Assembly (NCBI GenBank): GCA_022747635.1
Contig: JAKTNV010000027.1
Location: 5,403,731 to 5,467,730, forward strand
Direction of reading: 5' to 3'
DNA: 64,000 bases
From: Hetaerina americana
Taxonomy: Eukaryota > Arthropoda > Insecta > Odonata > Calopterygidae
Positions 13,701 through 28,700 of this stretch are shown one piece after another; the first letter of the stretch is position 1, and every line of letters starts with the position of its first letter. Below the pieces are notes generated by a model, which did no database searches, was not told the DNA's origin, and worked only from the letters and a program-made list of their open reading frames with translations. The translations under genes were made by a program, and so were the position numbers.

Positions 13701-16700
13701 CACTCTTTGAAATTAGATAAAATGCACAAAATTACTCTTACTACTCGCCTTTGAGCCAGATTATGCGAGATGCCAGCATTTGTGATTATATTGACCTATT
13801 TCCTATCCCACCAGGATCCCTTAAAAAACATTATTAATAATACTTGAAGAATTTTAGAATGCTAATTACTGCTGTGTAGATGTCAATAAGTTGTTCCCAA
13901 TGCCCATTGGGTAAATTTTCTCAACCGATGCCACAAGGTCTATTTAATGTATACTACTAACATTTATCATTTTGTACCATCATCTGGACTGTAACAAATA
14001 CTATATTTCTTACATTCTGTTTCCATTTTTTTAATTTGGAATATTATTTAATATTGATATTGTGTCTGCATTAATTAATCTAACTAGGCATGCATGCGTA
14101 CCTGTATACCATCTGAAAATGTCTCTCATGCATTGCAAACCAAGATTCTTATTAAATTCTAAATTATATTTTAATCCTCAATACCGGCATGCATCTATAT
14201 GTAATTTGTACCTGTGCGTGAATATTTTTTTTGTTATTGAAGAACTAATCTATGTCTTTGCCTCTCTTTTTGCAAAACAGTTATTCCCATCAATAAATAT
14301 ATTAAAGTAAAATAAAAGCTATATTACTGTATCAATGAATACTTAGGTGATGATATCATTTAAATATATCCATGCTGACATGTGATCATTCATGCATGCA
14401 ATCGTAATCACTATGAGCTGGTAAGTTTTTCACATGTTCAATTTAACCTTTTAGGCAGCTACACAAAATATTTTCCACATGTTCATTCATTATATTCTTA
14501 CAGCACTTACAGTATAGTCCTGCCTTTGTGCAAAATGCCCACACACAGAAACCTATTTTATGTATAAACTAACCCTTTTGCAAATTGGAGATAACTCTCT
14601 CAAATAATGCAAGGATGTATCCCCAATTATACTAGCATGCTATTAAATGGGAGAAATTTGGTTAAAATGCAGCCAGCTTCTCTTAGGGATACATCCACAT
14701 TGAATCTTGGCCGTCACCAATATCAACAGGAGTGATTCATACAGCTTTCCAGCCTGATTTGGAGATATGAATGACCAGAGGGACCCGACAAATCCCCAGA
14801 GAAGACAAATCCATAAAATACACCTGGCCTACCTGCAATGGCTGGGGTTGTAAACTACTTAGGTACGGGGTAGTTGCCGCTAGCATCTCACAAAGGTCCT
14901 GCTCCTGGAACTCCAAATTGATCGCCAAATCGCCAAGGCCAGACAGGAGGCTGTATTGCAATTTATATGCTTGACTAAACCTGTAAATAGATAACAATAG
15001 CTAAGGATTTGTAAAAAAAAACATCCACTCACTGAATAGTCATGAATATGTGCGATCTCTATGAAATTAAAGTGTTTACATTTTTATCACGAGTATTTTT
15101 GGCATAAAATCTAGTTGAGAAAGCAAAAATAGATAACAGGCCCCCTCAATAATTGATGGTTTCCGGCATAACTTTATGGAATCGATTCATATTGGAAATG
15201 AAAAAATAGAAACTTCATGATTCCACTGAAAGTTTATTACAAGATGGTTTTCGACATTCAACATCATTTTCAGGTCTAACAAATTCAGGTCTTCATCTTC
15301 AGACGAAACCCGGGTCGTCTCGCAATAAATTTTCAGTGGAATCACAAAGTTACTATATTTTCATTTCCACGGCCCCTTCAATTTTAAGCTCAATTCTTGT
15401 ATAGCATGCATCTCAGCCATTTATTTCAACAAATCAAAACACTATATTAATACAAATAGAATGGTCAACAAGCCAGCAAATACACTAAAAGGTTAATTTG
15501 GCAATTTCCAACATTTTTAGTAGACTACATGGTTTGGATAAAAAGTATCAAGGACAATTTTTTCCTGACATGACTGTACGTCAGTGTGCTCGCACTGTGC
15601 AAGCTTGGTGGTGGGCGTGTCAAACCAACACGCATCAATCGCCTGCAAGTGTTTGTCCAGGGGAGATCATGTATTTAGCGGAGCCCTCTCAAGTGACTCC
15701 AGGCAAGTGCAAAATGCAGTGCATGATAAAACGGCAGTACGCCATCCAATTTTGTGCCATTGTACCGGAGAAATCGGGTACGGAGACGTTGGGCATGATT
15801 CTCAAAGTGTTCAAGGATGAAAGCATGACACAAACTGCAGTTTGTAAGTGGCAAAAGCTCGTCAAAGATGGCTGAGGGAGGTTGGAAGACGAGCCCCACA
15901 CTGGACGGCTGTCGACGACAACAACCTGCAATGCATGCATGAAGTGCTGAATTCAAACCATTCGTTGAGCATCCGCATAATCGCAGATAGCGTATTGGCA
16001 TTGATGAGATGAAGGGCACATCATTATCTGAAAATTTGACAATGCAAAAGATCTGCACTAAACTGGTTCCAAAGGGACCCACCCAGCCACACCTGCTCTA
16101 AGGTAACCGACTACCTGACAACAAATGGCATTGCCACAATTCCCCCATCCCCTTACAGTGCCAACTTGGCACCAGCAAACTCTTTCCTAAAGTGTAAACC
16201 TCCCTCCCTCCGAGGACACCACCGCTATGGGACCCTAAGTGCCATCAAAGAAGCTTGCACGCTTGGGCCCTTAAGCACTTACCACCCACCAGAGAGTCTT
16301 CCAGTCATGGAAAAACCACTCGCATGAAAAGTAAGTGTGTCGACGCTCAATGGATGTACTTTGAAGAATTTAGAGAGGCATTGGAGCAATATTTGAAATG
16401 AATCTATTTTTCTGAAATTTTTCCCAATACCTTTTAAACATATCTTGTATATATAAGGTTACACTTTACATTAAAAATGGTACCGGAAAGTCCATAATGT
16501 ACATTTGTCAATAGATTTTAAAGAAAACCTGTGGATTGAGAGCATGGGAAAAAAACCATTTTTCTCAGCATGCATAAACGAGGGTTTGCTATTTATATCT
16601 TCAGCCTTATAATAAAAAGGCAGTAATTTATTGTTGAAAATGGCTTTATTGTTTTTCAAAGTATTCTCCATGATAATCAATAACACTTTTGCATGCACTC

Positions 16701-19700
16701 AAACCAATCTCTGTAAACACTCTTTCCACTCCGATTGCGGTACCTGCAAAACATGGTCTTTAAATGCATCAACGGCTTCTTTGGGTGCCGGAAAACGTTG
16801 GCCACGCAATTTTTTCTTGATGAACGGGAATAAAAAGAAGCCATTTGGCGATAAATCAGGGCTGTACAGAGGATGACCCAACAATTCGACGTTTTGGCCA
16901 GTCAAAAAATGAGTTATTTCAGCCGATCTGTGAGAACTTGCATTTTCATGAAGAATGATCCTTTGTTGCCACTTCTTATTCCACATTTCACCAAGAACGT
17001 CTGGCAAACAAAGGCTCGTGTACCATTCAGAATTCACGGTTCTACATTATTCTAAGGGTACAGTTGCCACATGTCCAGTAATTCCAAAGAAACAGGCAAT
17101 TATTTCACCCAAGAATCACTTTTGTCGGTTTGGTTCATCTTGGAAGACCCACACAGAGGATTGCTGTTTTGTTTCGGGCTCGTACGCATAGATCTAAGAT
17201 CTGTCGCCTGTGTAAATGTTGTACCCGGCTTTTGATGCACTGCGATTGTATTTCTTTGCACCAATTGACACGAGCATCTTTTTGAGCTTTTGTCAAATTA
17301 TGCGGGATCCAACACGAGCAAATATTTTTCACAGCTAAATATTCATGCAATATCTTATTGATGCTCGTCACACTAATCTCCGAGGATGCCTCAATCTCAC
17401 GATAAGTCACATGACGATCTTCTTCCTTTACTAGCTCTTGCACGGCATCAATGTTTTCACAATGGCACAACAACTGATAATGGATGACTTTCACGACTTT
17501 TGCTGCTGAGCATACGGCGGACATGATGGAATTCGTTATACCAGCATTTCACAAAGGCAAAGGATGGGGCATCATTGCCAAAAGTGGAAGTAAGTCGATC
17601 AATGAACTCCTGTCTTGATAATCCACGTCATAAGTCGTAAAAAATCATTGCACGAAAGTATTTACGAATTAACTCCATTTTTTCGCCGAGACAAATTTTT
17701 GAGTCTCCATAAAAAACACAAGTTACCATCAAACGACAAAATGTTCTGAAGAAAAAGAGCGATTAAAGTGTCAAACGTTCACATGGAAACTTCAGATGGT
17801 GCCTAAAGCCCTTAGTGCTGTCAAGGCTCAAAATATAAATAACAACCCTCATATGGTTAAAAAAATAATCTATTACCTGGTTTAAATGACAAATGAGTGA
17901 CTCTAAAACCATAATTTATTTCAATGCATATTATGAGAGACTGACAGTTATGGTAGGGGGCAAAAGGGCACTGAGTTTGAAAAAATACAAACATACATAT
18001 ATGAAATATTTTCATCAGTAAGATTGATCATTTTATATTTTTATTTAATATTCATCTTCCGCTGAATTTTTAAACATGAATTTTCTTACGAGGGGTTTTG
18101 TAGCTCAGTTTTCTGTCACGCTGCCTCTTTTTAGCTTTAATTATAAAAATCCTGAAAATATGTTCCATGTTCATCACACACTAGAAACATATAAAGCAAC
18201 AACTATTATATTACAACAGGGAAGGTTTAGCACTGAAAGCACATTTTATGTACTAAAGTACCAGAGTTGAACAGTGATGTTTTATGTGCGCAGAGATAGA
18301 TGCATGCATATAAACAGTGTGCTCAATGGGTTCACATTTGAACAAATGTCCTCATAATATGTTGCTTGCATTCAGTAGTCTGCAATGAACTACATTAGAA
18401 AAGCACTACAACTAATATCTCCAGAATAGGTAGCAATCCAGAGGACAAAATGGAATATTCAAATATTTTGTGCGTTGAACGGTGGCTAACTCAAGATACA
18501 ACTAACTATGTGACAGAAATATCTCCAGTGCAGAAGATTAGTGAACAGCGGATATTTAAATAGGTGCAATAAATACAAATAAACAATGAACAGTGTCAAT
18601 TACAACTTCTCATATAGAAATAAGAGACATACATCAAATTATAATAATTAAATTAAATGGAAAGTATTTTTTCTATTATGTTCAGATTTGAAACATTAAT
18701 GTTGGACTTTGTAGCAAATTTCCCCATTTTCAAATCTAATTCTGGCAGAATTTCCACCCCCTAATAAATTACCAATGTGTTTTCATCTCTTTACAGCTCC
18801 CTAAAGCAATGCATAAATTAATATTAAAATGAAATAACATATAAAATATGGTTATAATCACCAGTTATGGTGCTTTTTAGGTGATTTTAGAAAACTAGGT
18901 ACTTCCATGGGAAAAAAAACAAAAACATAACATGCTAGACAACATGTTCACCTAGGCACCAGTCGAAATTGATTGTTTTCAAAACTATAGAAACATGCCT
19001 GATTAGCTTTATTTTTTGCAAGGGAAGGAGGTAAGGTAAATGTGAGATTTTACGCAGTGCAGTGGAGACCAACCCAGATCATAAAAAAATTACACTAAGT
19101 TAGGAATTATGTAAATTTAAAGTATGTAAATTCAGGATTTCATTTTATGTTTTTGACTACATTTAATTGGAAAAAACTAAAAATGCTTACATTATCAAAA
19201 CATTAAAACGTGCAATTACCTATATACAGATGCTGAGTCTTTCTTGCAACTCATTTTCGACTGTTTCATTAGAAATTTGCTCAGTTCTGGAAGGACTTTC
19301 CTTAAAGTCCTCTCGGTTATAAAGCTCCTGGAAATAAAAGATTTTGGTATTTCAATAATTTGAATGTGTAGGTTATTTATGAATCACATAATCCTTTTAT
19401 AAATGTAAATACATTAGATGTTAAAATAAAATGTTACAGTGGAACCTCCCTTAATGAGCACCTCATACAGCAAGTAATTCACATGACAACCAAATATGTT
19501 TAGACAATAATGGCTCACTTAACAAGCTAATTTACGCATAACCAGTGATGAAGGGAGAAGAAGTACCAGAACGCTTGAGTGCCTGCTCCTTCAGTTGATG
19601 TTCAGCACTCCTCCCGCGAGCATCACAGTGCCTTCACGCACTTTCCCAAACTTGTGCTCAGGAAAATATTATTTGTGATTTTTTTGTGCATAGTTTAATA

Positions 19701-22700
19701 ATATTTTATACAGAGTTTTAAAATGTCTCCAAAGAAAAATCCATAAGAAGACCGCGTATAAGAATAAAAATAACACCAGAAATGAAATGTAAAATCATTG
19801 AAAAGTGAGAACAAGGTATTAACTCAACTGATCTAACGCAAATATACAGTCAGTCCATATAAACAATTTACATTTCCTTCAAAAACAAAGGCAAGATCAA
19901 GGAGATAGATACTTCAAAGAAAGTGACAAAATATTTACAAAACGGTTACATATTCCAAACAATGTTGACAGGTTTCTTCTCATATAGATAAACGAAAAGC
20001 AATTAAAATGTGAAGTTGAGTTAACAATAACATCATCATTTGTGAGAAGGCAAAATTGGTTTTCAACGAACTCATTGAACAAAGTATTTACATGCAACAA
20101 ACCCAAAACGAAGTATTTACATGCAACAATACACTATAACAGGATATTCAAATCATGCGGGAGGAGCATTAATAAGTTGGGTCTATATTAAAAAAACATG
20201 CAGGATATCAACAAAATATATTCACTACCAATTCTAATTATCTCCTATGTGATCGCTGTCATTTCTATTCTGATCTCCAACAGTACAAGGAAAAAATGAA
20301 ATTTTAAATCTATCTGTTCTACAATAAACCTCCCTGATGCCACATTGGTGATCTGATCTACCATAGTAAGTAAGTGGACGCCTGTAATATGTCCTTACTA
20401 TCCTCAGATAAGTATTTTTGATGAAGTTTTCTCGGGTCTTCCACCGGGTCAAGGGTTCCATGTTGGCCTACGTTTCGATGCCTGACTCGTGCATCGTCCT
20501 CAGGGATGATGATTGCCACTCTGTTTTTGGCCACCTTATATACATGAGCGCTCGGATACAGGTGACTTCTGATTGGTCCAACAAAGGGGAGCCTCCTGAT
20601 TGGTCGCCGGGTCGTTGTGCTTTTCTCCTTTCTCTTCTCACCTCCATTAGCACAGGTTTCCACGTGTGGCTGAGGGAATAGCCGGAATCCCTGTTGAAAT
20701 TCCGTCCTGCCATTTTAATTTCAATGGATTCCTTGATAATGTGGTCCCAGTGACCACCAGCGTGGGCAAGTAGCTTGGTCCCGTTGAAATCAATTGAGTG
20801 GTCCATCCCGATGCTGTGTTCGGCGATGGCTGATTTTTCCACCTGCCCTAGTCGTAAATGTCTTCTATGTTCCTTTGAGACAGGTGGGGATTTAAGGGTT
20901 TGGTGAATGCATTACAACAGGCCATGAGGAGGGAGCATAGCAGCATTCCGGGTGCTGCCTTCCAGAATGCTTACGAGGCATGGAAAATCCACTGGCAGCA
21001 GTGTGCAGATGCACTCGGGTGCTACTTCAAATACTTTTGAGTGAATGTATCAACTCTGGCAATAATTCTTTAAAAATCAACCAATTCCTACTACTTTTGA
21101 GATAGACCTTGAAGGCTGTTCGGTAGTGAGACTACGCTTCCCACTGCCATTTTTCTACTGACCTAATATATCCAATTGCTGTTGCGATTATTTAAGTAGA
21201 GTTTACATTTTAAAATCACTTTTACAGCATATTAAAGAGTGATGTACAATGTCTGATCAAAAAGTTCCAGCACTTATTTTTTAATAAATGTACTGAATAA
21301 TTTTACATATTATTCAACAATCTTCTTCTAAGCACTACTCTTGGCAAGCTTTACATTTTTCCCAATGTCATTTTCACAGCTAGAAGCAACCGGTAAATGT
21401 CTCCCTTGAAATTTTGTTTAACTTTATCAGTTATTTTTCTCGTATCACTTCAATCATATTAAATCTCAGTCCTTTCATCGTGTACTTGATCTTTGGAAAC
21501 TAAAAAAAAAGTCCACAGCGACCAGGCTGGGTGAGTACAAGGGCCATGAGGGGGATGACTATCACACTATTTTATTTTTAAATCACAAATGGGCAATGCC
21601 TAATGCGTGTGCATATTGTTGCAATGCAACACACACTCCTCTCTTGGCCACAGGTCAACTTTATGCCTCCCCCTCACCTGCTTGAAAAATATTCTCAGGG
21701 TTTCCAGGTAACAAAAACAATTCCTTGTTTCACCTCGTGCAAGAACTTCCCTTTTGGTAATCAACACATGCCCAGTTGAAGAACAGAACATGACAGTCGT
21801 CCATCAGGGCTGACTGTTTTCCTGAACAAGACTTGCCTTCAGATAACGTTCGACCTTCTTCGAGCCTTCCATTCAGAAGTGGCTCCAGACATCACAAGCA
21901 ACTCAAGCATTCATTTCCAAAAGTTATTTGACAAATTTCCATAAATGTTTTCCTCAAAAAATGATAATTGCTAGTTTAAACATTTAACTTAGACTTCACC
22001 ATTTAAACATAAGAAGAGGATCAAGATAGTTTAAATTAGGATTTTTAAATACTAGAATGATGTTAAGGACAGGGAATTTAGAGAATATCAAGCGAGAGAT
22101 GGGAAGAGGAAATATAGATGTTTTAGGTCTATGCGAGGTGAGATGGAAGGATAGTGGAGATTACTGGAGTGATAACTATAGAATAATATACAGCGGCGGG
22201 GACGAGAGCCAACGAGGTGTTGCAATAATATTGAATTAAAGGGAGGAAAAAGTGTAGTAAACATAAAGAAAGGAAAAGAATATTACTAGCAGAGATAAAA
22301 GCAGAACCAACAAACTTGGTCATTGTTCAGGTATACAAGCCTTGCACATACCACCAAGCAATTATATGGAGGAAGAAGTTGATAAAATACTACCTTGATC
22401 AAAAAGTTCCCGGAATAACCACCGTGTGGCGCTCCCATCGTTCCGATTTGAGTTCTGTTTTTTTTGTTAAATTGGTACATCTGTTGTTGATATTCCCTTT
22501 AAATCTTAGTGTCATAACTTGACATTTGCAAAAGTTACGTAGCCAAGAGTACATCTATCTCTGTGTGTGTTGGCGATTTTTTACAATTTCAGAAATGGAT
22601 TTAAATTTGCAACAACGAACCTGTATTAAATTTTGCGTAAAAAACGGATTTAGTGGCGCACGGACGTTGGAAATGTTGGAAAAGTGTTTCGGCAACGATT

Positions 22701-25700
22701 CTCTAAAAAAAACGGTCGTTTACCAGTGGCACGAGCGGTTCAGAAGTGGTCGTGAGTCAATCGAAGATGATGAACGCAGTGGCAGACCATCGACATCGAA
22801 AGTCGGTGAAAAAATTGATAAAGTAAAAGAAATGTTGGTCAATAACCGCAAATTAACCATCAGAGAAATAGCGGAGGACTTGAACATTGCCTATGGATCC
22901 GCCCAAGACATTGTGGTTAATGATTTGGGTTTCCGTCGTGTAGCAGCAAAGTTGGTGCAAAAAAGAGACCGTGTTGACGTCGCAAAAGACATGATTTGCG
23001 AGGCTGAATCCGATCCCACATTCATCAAAAGGATCATTACTGGAGACGAGACGTGGGTTTATGAGTACGACACGCAATCCAGACATCAGGCAAGTGAATG
23101 GCGTTCACCAAATGAGCCGAGACCAAAAAAACCACGTCGTTTTCAGTCAAAAAAGAAGGCAATGCTGACGGTTTTCATGGATTACAACGGTGTAGTGCAT
23201 CATGAATTTTTGCCAGAAGGCCAGACAGTAAACAAAGAGTATTATTTGGGCGTTATGAGACGTTTGCGTGAAGCAATTCGCCGAAAGAGACCAGAAATGT
23301 GGGCAGAAAACTCGTGGATTTTGCACCATGATAACGCACCGTCGCACAGTGCTATCATTATTCGTAATTTTTTGACGAAAAATGCAACAAATACCATCCA
23401 ACAGCCACCGAATTCACCTGATTTGGCTCCCTGTGACTTCTTTCTGTTCAATCGAGTTAAAAAACCATTACGGGGAACGCGTTTTAGCAGCCGAGAGGAA
23501 GTAATGGAAAAATCGCAGGAAGCACTGATGGACATACCGAAAACCGAATATAAAAAATGTTTCGAGGATTGGATCAAGCGCTGGCATAAGTGTGTTGCAG
23601 TCGATGGGGATTACTTAGAAGGGGACAATATAGATTTAGATGAATAAAGTTGTATTTTTAATTTTCTGAATAAATTCTGGGAAATTTTTGATCAAGGTAG
23701 TATACAATCAATTAAATGAAATAATTGCAGGCGTTCCTGGAGGGAAATATTTGATAGTTATGGGGAATTGGAGGGTGACAGTAAGCAAAGGAAGAGATTG
23801 TTAAGAGGCTGGGGACTACTGTTTAGTAGCAAGGAATGACCGTTGGGAGAAAGAAGAATAGTTACGCAGGAAAAATGGTTTAATCATAATGATCACTTGG
23901 TTTTTGCCAATAGATATTGGTATACTGTTCAGAATTTGTAGATAAAGTAGAAGTTTGAAATGGAGAGAAAGGATGAAATTCACTTTTAAAAGTAAAAAAC
24001 CTCAATATGTTAATCAGTCATTGAAATATTGATTATCTTCCAATGTGGAGTGAATTCCCGGGCCAAGGCCATACGTACAACTTATTTTTGCATCTTGAGA
24101 CTTAACAGAATTTTATATTACGATGGCATTGTGATTGAAGCTTTGCAACAAAATGCTCGGCAAAATGCAAGCAACCTTCCACTCTCATCAATAACTATAA
24201 AATCTCTTCTGACAGCAACGTCGAGTATATAGATTCCAAACACACCAATGAAGGGCAATAGACAAATGTTTACACACAATACCTGACAATTATCAACTAT
24301 AATATTTTTATTCCAATGGCAATTGCCAAAATCTGGTTTCCATTGACATCAGTATTGTCTCCATTGTCCTTGCTAATGTCATCCACATACCTCAGCAGTT
24401 CTTTTCTGAAATTAGTCTACTGGAATCTTTCTCTTTCCAAAAAAATGTCAATACTTCATGAATAGTTCATTTTACCTGACTACACAGAACTAAGCTAGCC
24501 TTTCTGCTCATGTAAAAATTAAACCTTCAAAGCGATGGCAATCTGAATAAATAAAAAAGTATTCCAAAATATACAAGTTCATAAAGATAGAGAAAAGAGT
24601 GATTGTCAGTCTTGTCAATAAAGGACTTGATGAGCCATCCAGGAGGACAGAGAGAGAGACTGAGGCTCTTGGGAAGAGACGCTGCTTGTTTCTGATTGGT
24701 TCCTTCCATTCTCCCTCACTCCCCGACCCACCAAGATTAACTGAACCAAGGATAAAGGTGCTTTCATGGAAATAAGTAAAAGTGTAACAATACTGGTGGA
24801 AAAATTTTAAACTGGCCACAATGAAGTCCCAATACATTTAGGAATTGTTGATAACAAAATAAATGAACATACAACAGCATTGAGCGAATTGAAATGAACA
24901 TATGATAAGCTACCATACGAGCGCAAGGGCAATTCATGCATTGAAAAGGGCATCAGTTAATTAAAATTTGAAGTTCAACACATACTTGGCCACCAGAGCA
25001 AGGACCAGGAGAAGATTAAACGCACAGTGCATAATCAATGGATCATCACTCGTAAACTGCACCATGAGTGGACTCCATATCTTATGGACCAATGGTAGCA
25101 ACTCATCGTCATATCCTTCAGCTATCTGGATGCCTTCAGCAATTATATCCAGGGCCTGAAATGATGAATTAATGATCAAATAATACAATGGTACTCATTA
25201 ACACAATAATATTCATGCTCGATAGCGACATAACATTAATTCTTTGCGCTCTTAAAATCTTGTAAAATACTAAATATAACTTTTCTAGGGCTCAATTGTT
25301 TTCCTTGTCCCTGACCAAAAGTAACTAAAACATGATCAATAACAGCAAGATAAACAAGCCAGCTGTATTGACAGAAGTGGTTCTGCATTACAAAAGAAAC
25401 AGGTATTTATTTCTTCTACAATACGGAATATTGAGAGTCTATCGTACTTGTCACCTTGGAATATATGAAGCAATTAAACACCACTGTTTGTCATACATTT
25501 AAGTCACTAATTACATAAAATAAATTTCACTACTCAAGAAAATATTAATATCAGAGCATAGAAGCCCCACGCAGCATGCTTAAACATTGGTCAGGTGCTT
25601 ATGTTGTATTTTAGTCATGGCTCATCGGCATGCCAATGATGAAAGCCATGAGGGTATGATACATTACATTATCATTAGGCATGTCCGTTGGGGAATGAAC

Positions 25701-28700
25701 CCACACGCATGGACCAGGTCATCCATGCCTCTTCCAAATGCACAATAAACCAAAACTGCAGTCTTCCACAGCATGATACACCCGGCACCCCAGACTATAC
25801 CCTTAACACCCACGACCCTTGCTGACAAAATAGCCACTATTAAAACATCAAGGGTGGCCAACGGTTGCACAGAGCACATCATTAATAACTTAATGGCATA
25901 ACACAAGAGGAAATAAAAGTCCAAGAAACTGCAGGAGATACGACAGTAACTTTTAACAGGGCCAACTGCTAAATAAGCATTAAAATGCAACAATTTCAGA
26001 GTGTAAAAATCATTTGCCTTCTTAGAGAATTTTATACCTCCCAGGCCACAGAACAACAGTGTTGATGATTTGAAGGGAAAGCCTCTATCAGAACTAGAAA
26101 ACTCCTTTAAGACTTTAACATAAACGCAGCTTTTTACAACACACAGAATCTTACAAGCCTGCTCCCATCAGTGAAAGAACTTGCTGAAAATAATCAGCAG
26201 AGTACAGTTTACCACCTCCAATTTACAGATTGCGAGACGTCATACGTTGGACAGACAGGAAGAAGTCTTCGGTGTGAGTAAGGAAATGTGGCCGGGAATT
26301 TTGATTATGTACACATGTATGTGTGTGTGTGTTTATACAACCTTTTTTAGTCCAGATGATGCCTAAGTGTAGCAAAACTAGTCGACAGTAAAAATTCTTT
26401 TTGGTGGAAACGCAAAGTTATTTAATTCTTCCTTGCACATTATCCTAGTACACATACACTGTGACTACTATGACCATGAGCTCTAAGGCTCTCAGGTCAT
26501 CTCCTGTCTGGCTGTAACTTTTATGCTCAGGTAGCGCATAATCATTGGCACAATGTAGATTTCCACGCTTTACACTAACACCTTCCACACCATTCTGGCA
26601 TCCACATGGCACCCCCACGCCTACAAAAATACCAAGTCCAACAGGGAGAAGTGTACCATGGGACAGAATAACTCCATCTCCACTTTGAGACAGTTGTGTG
26701 CAACCGAGATTGATGCTGTCATTCTGCAGCATCTCATGCCCTCAATGCTCATGATTGAGTTTCCAGCTCTGGCTGAGACAAACATAGATGCAATGCGTAA
26801 TAAATATCATAATCGGCTGGGTGAACCGAGGCAAGTACGAAATTCAGCACAGCAGACGCACTCAATTGCACCCATCACAGGCAAGCTCAGTCCAGTGAGA
26901 GGCAGCCTGAAGGATTGATGCATCATTACCAGTGAAACACGAAACTCATGGGTGTTTCACGGCCCATGAATCCAACCTCACAGACACGGTAGGGATAAAA
27001 AGTATCGGGAACAACTTTCCCCACATGTGGGGCTGTATGATGCAGTGGGCTCACACTGAACAGGCTCAGTGATACGGACAGTCTGACCTTCAAAACATGC
27101 CAAGTGCCAATCAACCACCAACAAGCATTCACTCTGGCTGGCTGTGTTTTTCGCGGACCCCTGTCAAGTGAGTAACTTGGAGCAAGTGCAAAATGCAGCG
27201 AACGATTAAACAGTGGTACGCCATCCAATTTTGTGTGTGGTTGGACAGGGTAAATTGGGTACTGAGACATTGGGCATGATTCGCCAAGTGTTCAAGGATG
27301 AAAGCATACCATAAACTGCAGTTTTAACAATGGCACAAGCTCTTCAAAGACAGTAGAGAGAGAGTTGGTGGCCATCCCGTACTGGATGGCCATCGACGTG
27401 CAAGAACCGATGACAATGTCCAACGTGTACGTGTGTGTGTGTTAAGCGCTGAATTCAGGGAATCGGTTAAATGTGCGCATGATTGCAGATTGTGTATTAA
27501 CATTGATAAGATGACAGTCCACATCATTATCACTGAAAATTCGGCAATGTGAAAGATCTGCGCTAAGCTTATCACAACAGTCATGAATGCTTGAGGCTCC
27601 AAAATAACCAACTGCCTGTCAAAAAATTGCATCATGACCATTCCCCAACCCCTTTTACAGTCCCAACTTGGTACCCGCTAACTATTTCCTATTCCCAAAA
27701 GTCAAAAGGACACCACAATGGAACCCTAAGGGCCGTCAAAGAAGCCTTCTTGTGTACCCTTGAGAACCTTCTGGAATCCAAAGCCCACTAGGGAGCCTTT
27801 GAATCGTGGCAGAGTCGCTGATGAAAGTATGTTGACGCTCAAGGGATATATTTTGAAGAATTTTGAGGCACCCTAGCAATATCTGATACAAATCTTTTTT
27901 TCCAAAAATTTTACCAATACTTTTTATACTAGCCTTGTACTTTGGCATTCTTGACCTGGACTAAACGACATATGCTCTAAGGTTTTCTATGCCAAAGAAT
28001 CCACATCAGGGAAAAATTGATGTTTGGAGTATTGTACTCAAGATCGCTCCACAAACCTCTTGTGAAAGAAACACAAGGAGAAAAGACTGAGTGAGCCTCA
28101 GTCAGATATTAATATGTTGGTTTCCTGCCATCTTCAACATCACAGTATTAAAGCCACAAAGACAATATAAAAATACTCAAGAAACTCTAAAAGAATTACC
28201 TCATTTAAGATCACCCTGCATGTATTCATGATGTGCTCAGAATCAACAATTAAAGTTAGTGGAAATACAAAGTATTTTAGATATATTACATTTAAAAAAA
28301 AACATTTATACAACAAACTCGCTTTTTCAGTTCCTATCTTTCCTAAAGTTATTCGGAGACTGAAAAGCGACAGAGGGGGTAACTAATACTGGTAACTTCA
28401 ATGAGATCGGAAAGTGTGGCATCGATGGGATTAGAAACTGACCATTAACTTCTTTTCCTTGTCTTTGCTGGAAATGAATGCTAAAATCTGCTGCAAAACT
28501 TGCACAGTCAGCATCACATGCTTTGGTGGCTTCTCTTTGGTTTTGTCACTGTCAGTGTCGATCTCGCCCAGGACAGAATCCTCTGCATCTCCACACTCAT
28601 CCTCACTCTCAGAATCACACTGGTCCCCAGCAAGATTGAGATTTGCAGTTTCTCTTAACCTTTAAAAAAGTATACAAATTTATAATAATTTACCACAGCT

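Larger units (their letters stand above)
22040..24000 (+). mobile_element. RTE-type LINE relic, endonuclease part, split by a mariner
   Basis: 22057-22389 encodes NLENIKREMGRGNIDVLGLC, EVRWKDSGDYWSDNYRIIYS and SQRGVAIIL, an AP-endonuclease N-terminus. After the inserted mariner (22390-23700) the same protein resumes at 23701 with NEIIAGVPGGKYLIVMGNW (the GDWN block, Asp changed to Asn) and decays by 24.0 kb. Confidence 0.85.

Noticed and set aside
28199..28236. Possible extra TTI1 exon (IMNTCRVILNE)
   Set aside because: Exons 12 and 13 already join in phase 0 and align directly with TTI1; adding this piece has no counterpart in the family.
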